A stretch of DNA of 64,000 nt from NCEH01 sp043195095. GTDB lineage: Bacteria; Pseudomonadota; Alphaproteobacteria; Rhizobiales; Xanthobacteraceae. Shown here in pieces: positions 63,465 through 64,000 of this stretch. Made by a program: the position numbers and the translations under genes. How positions within the stretch are numbered: position 1 is the first letter of the stretch; each line of letters starts with the position of its first letter. Below the pieces are notes generated by a model that was given only the letters and a program-made list of their open reading frames with translations, ran no database searches and had not been told where the DNA came from. The DNA is taken from NCBI RefSeq assembly GCF_043195095.1, contig NZ_JBAFWN010000014.1; one strand, written 5' to 3'.

Positions 63465-64000
63465 ATGAAGCGAATGACGTGGCGGATCCTGCCGGTGATG
63501 ATCGCCGCCGCTCTGCTCGCCTGGGCGCAGGCCGTCCCGGCGGCGGCGCAGGGCGCAAAGCCCACGCCCGCCTCGGCTCAGGCGGCCCAAGCAAGCCAGA
63601 GCGAGCAAACCCCGGACGCCGTGGTGCGCGCGCTCTACCAGCATTATTTCGAGACCGCCCCGGAAACGGCGGTGAGCTTCGACTATAACGACCCCGCGAC
63701 CACCAAGGCCTATTTCGACCCGGCCCTGGCGAAGCTGCTGGTGGCCGACGCCAAGCGCGACGCGCCGCGCCTCGATTTCGACCCCTTCATCGACGGGCAG
63801 GATTTCGAGCTTTCCCCGATCACCTACCAGACCAAGAATGTCTCGCGCAGCGAGGCGCTGGTGACCGCGCAATTCCTGAATTTCGACGAGACCAAGTCGA
63901 TCGTCTACAAAGTGGTACGCACCGGCGCCGGCTGGCGCATCGCGGATGTGCAATGGGGCGGCGGGCGGGAGACGCTGCGCGCGCTGCTGGCCAAAGCGGG
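63465..64000 (+). CDS. Secreted DUF3828-like protein, 3' end beyond the window
   Basis: The open frame continues past base 64000, leaving at least 178 visible residues. A signal peptide is clear (MKRMTWRILPVMIAAALLAWAQAVPAAAQG). After a Pro/Ala/Ser/Gln-rich linker comes a domain like DUF3828: AVVRALYQHYFET, TKAYFDPALAKLLVAD, DFDPFIDGQDFELSPITYQT, and VYKVVRTGAGWRIADVQW. These proteins are periplasmic and of unknown function. An in-frame ATG at 63417 is an alternative start, but 63465 places the signal peptide correctly. It is divergent from the DUF4164-zapA pair. Confidence 0.85.
   Translation, partial: MKRMTWRILPVMIAAALLAWAQAVPAAAQGAKPTPASAQAAQASQSEQTPDAVVRALYQHYFETAPETAVSFDYNDPATTKAYFDPALAKLLVADAKRDAPRLDFDPFIDGQDFELSPITYQTKNVSRSEALVTAQFLNFDETKSIVYKVVRTGAGWRIADVQWGGGRETLRALLAKA

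Noticed and set aside
63324..63953. A 209-codon minus-strand frame at the right edge
   Set aside because: The plus strand encodes a convincing secreted DUF3828-like protein with a signal peptide.

Overview
This window is chromosomal DNA of an alphaproteobacterium, most likely a Hyphomicrobiales (Rhizobiales) member near Xanthobacteraceae. The call rests on high GC, dense ATGA-overlapping operons, a BioZ-type biotin operon, the Rhizobiales-style order ruvCAB-ybgC-tolQRAB-pal-cpoB-tilS-ftsH, and a DUF4164-zapA-6S RNA-fau arrangement. It is a judgement from gene content and order; no database search was run.

Layout. (1) 0.3-5.4 kb: biotin operon bioB-bioF-bioD-bioA-bioZ, the last four genes joined by 4-base ATGA overlaps, followed by a cupin gene broken by one in-frame TGA. 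(2) 5.7-12.3 kb: a LysR regulator divergent from an alpha/beta-hydrolase-fold protein that lacks its nucleophile serine, plus an RND efflux adaptor and pump. A strong palindrome lies in the divergent promoter. (3) 12.4-16.6 kb: a HAD-like protein and a two-domain GT2 glycosyltransferase. (4) 17.2-38.8 kb: a surface-polysaccharide island of visibly lower GC. From rfbF it runs leftward as rfbF, rfbG, HAD phosphatase, a NeuB-SAF-cupin fusion, FkbM, flippase, an acetolactate-synthase-like TPP enzyme, GT2, a GT-C-like membrane protein with a LamG-like tail, a second FkbM protein, a large exported protein of unknown family, an Fe-ADH-like dehydrogenase and an SDR. A GT-B-like protein and a divergent rfbH complete the set. 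(5) 38.9-51.4 kb: housekeeping block ftsH, tilS, cpoB, pal, tolBARQ, ybgC, ruvBAC, with a DUF1772 gene between ruvA and ruvC. (6) 51.5-58.5 kb: a PodJ-like coiled-coil/SEL1 protein, a MerR regulator and an 1195-residue multidomain glycosyltransferase. (7) 59.4-64 kb: yebC, ymdB-like phosphoesterase, fau, 6S RNA, a 236-bp tandem repeat carrying a palindromic element, zapA, a DUF4164 gene and the start of a secreted DUF3828-like gene that runs off the end.

How the genes may work together. RfbF, RfbG and RfbH make CDP-4-keto-3,6-dideoxyglucose. With an acetolactate-synthase-like TPP enzyme in the same operon, the simplest hypothesis is a YerE-like two-carbon transfer giving a branched-chain sugar of the yersiniose type, finished by the SDR or the Fe-ADH-like enzyme. 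The NeuB-SAF-cupin protein and HAD phosphatase suggest a second, nonulosonate-like sugar, although no CMP-sugar synthetase is in the window. The best candidates for something undescribed are this island (especially its 924-residue exported protein and the GT-C/LamG fusion) and a roughly 37-residue repeat shared by three separately located glycosyltransferase-type proteins.
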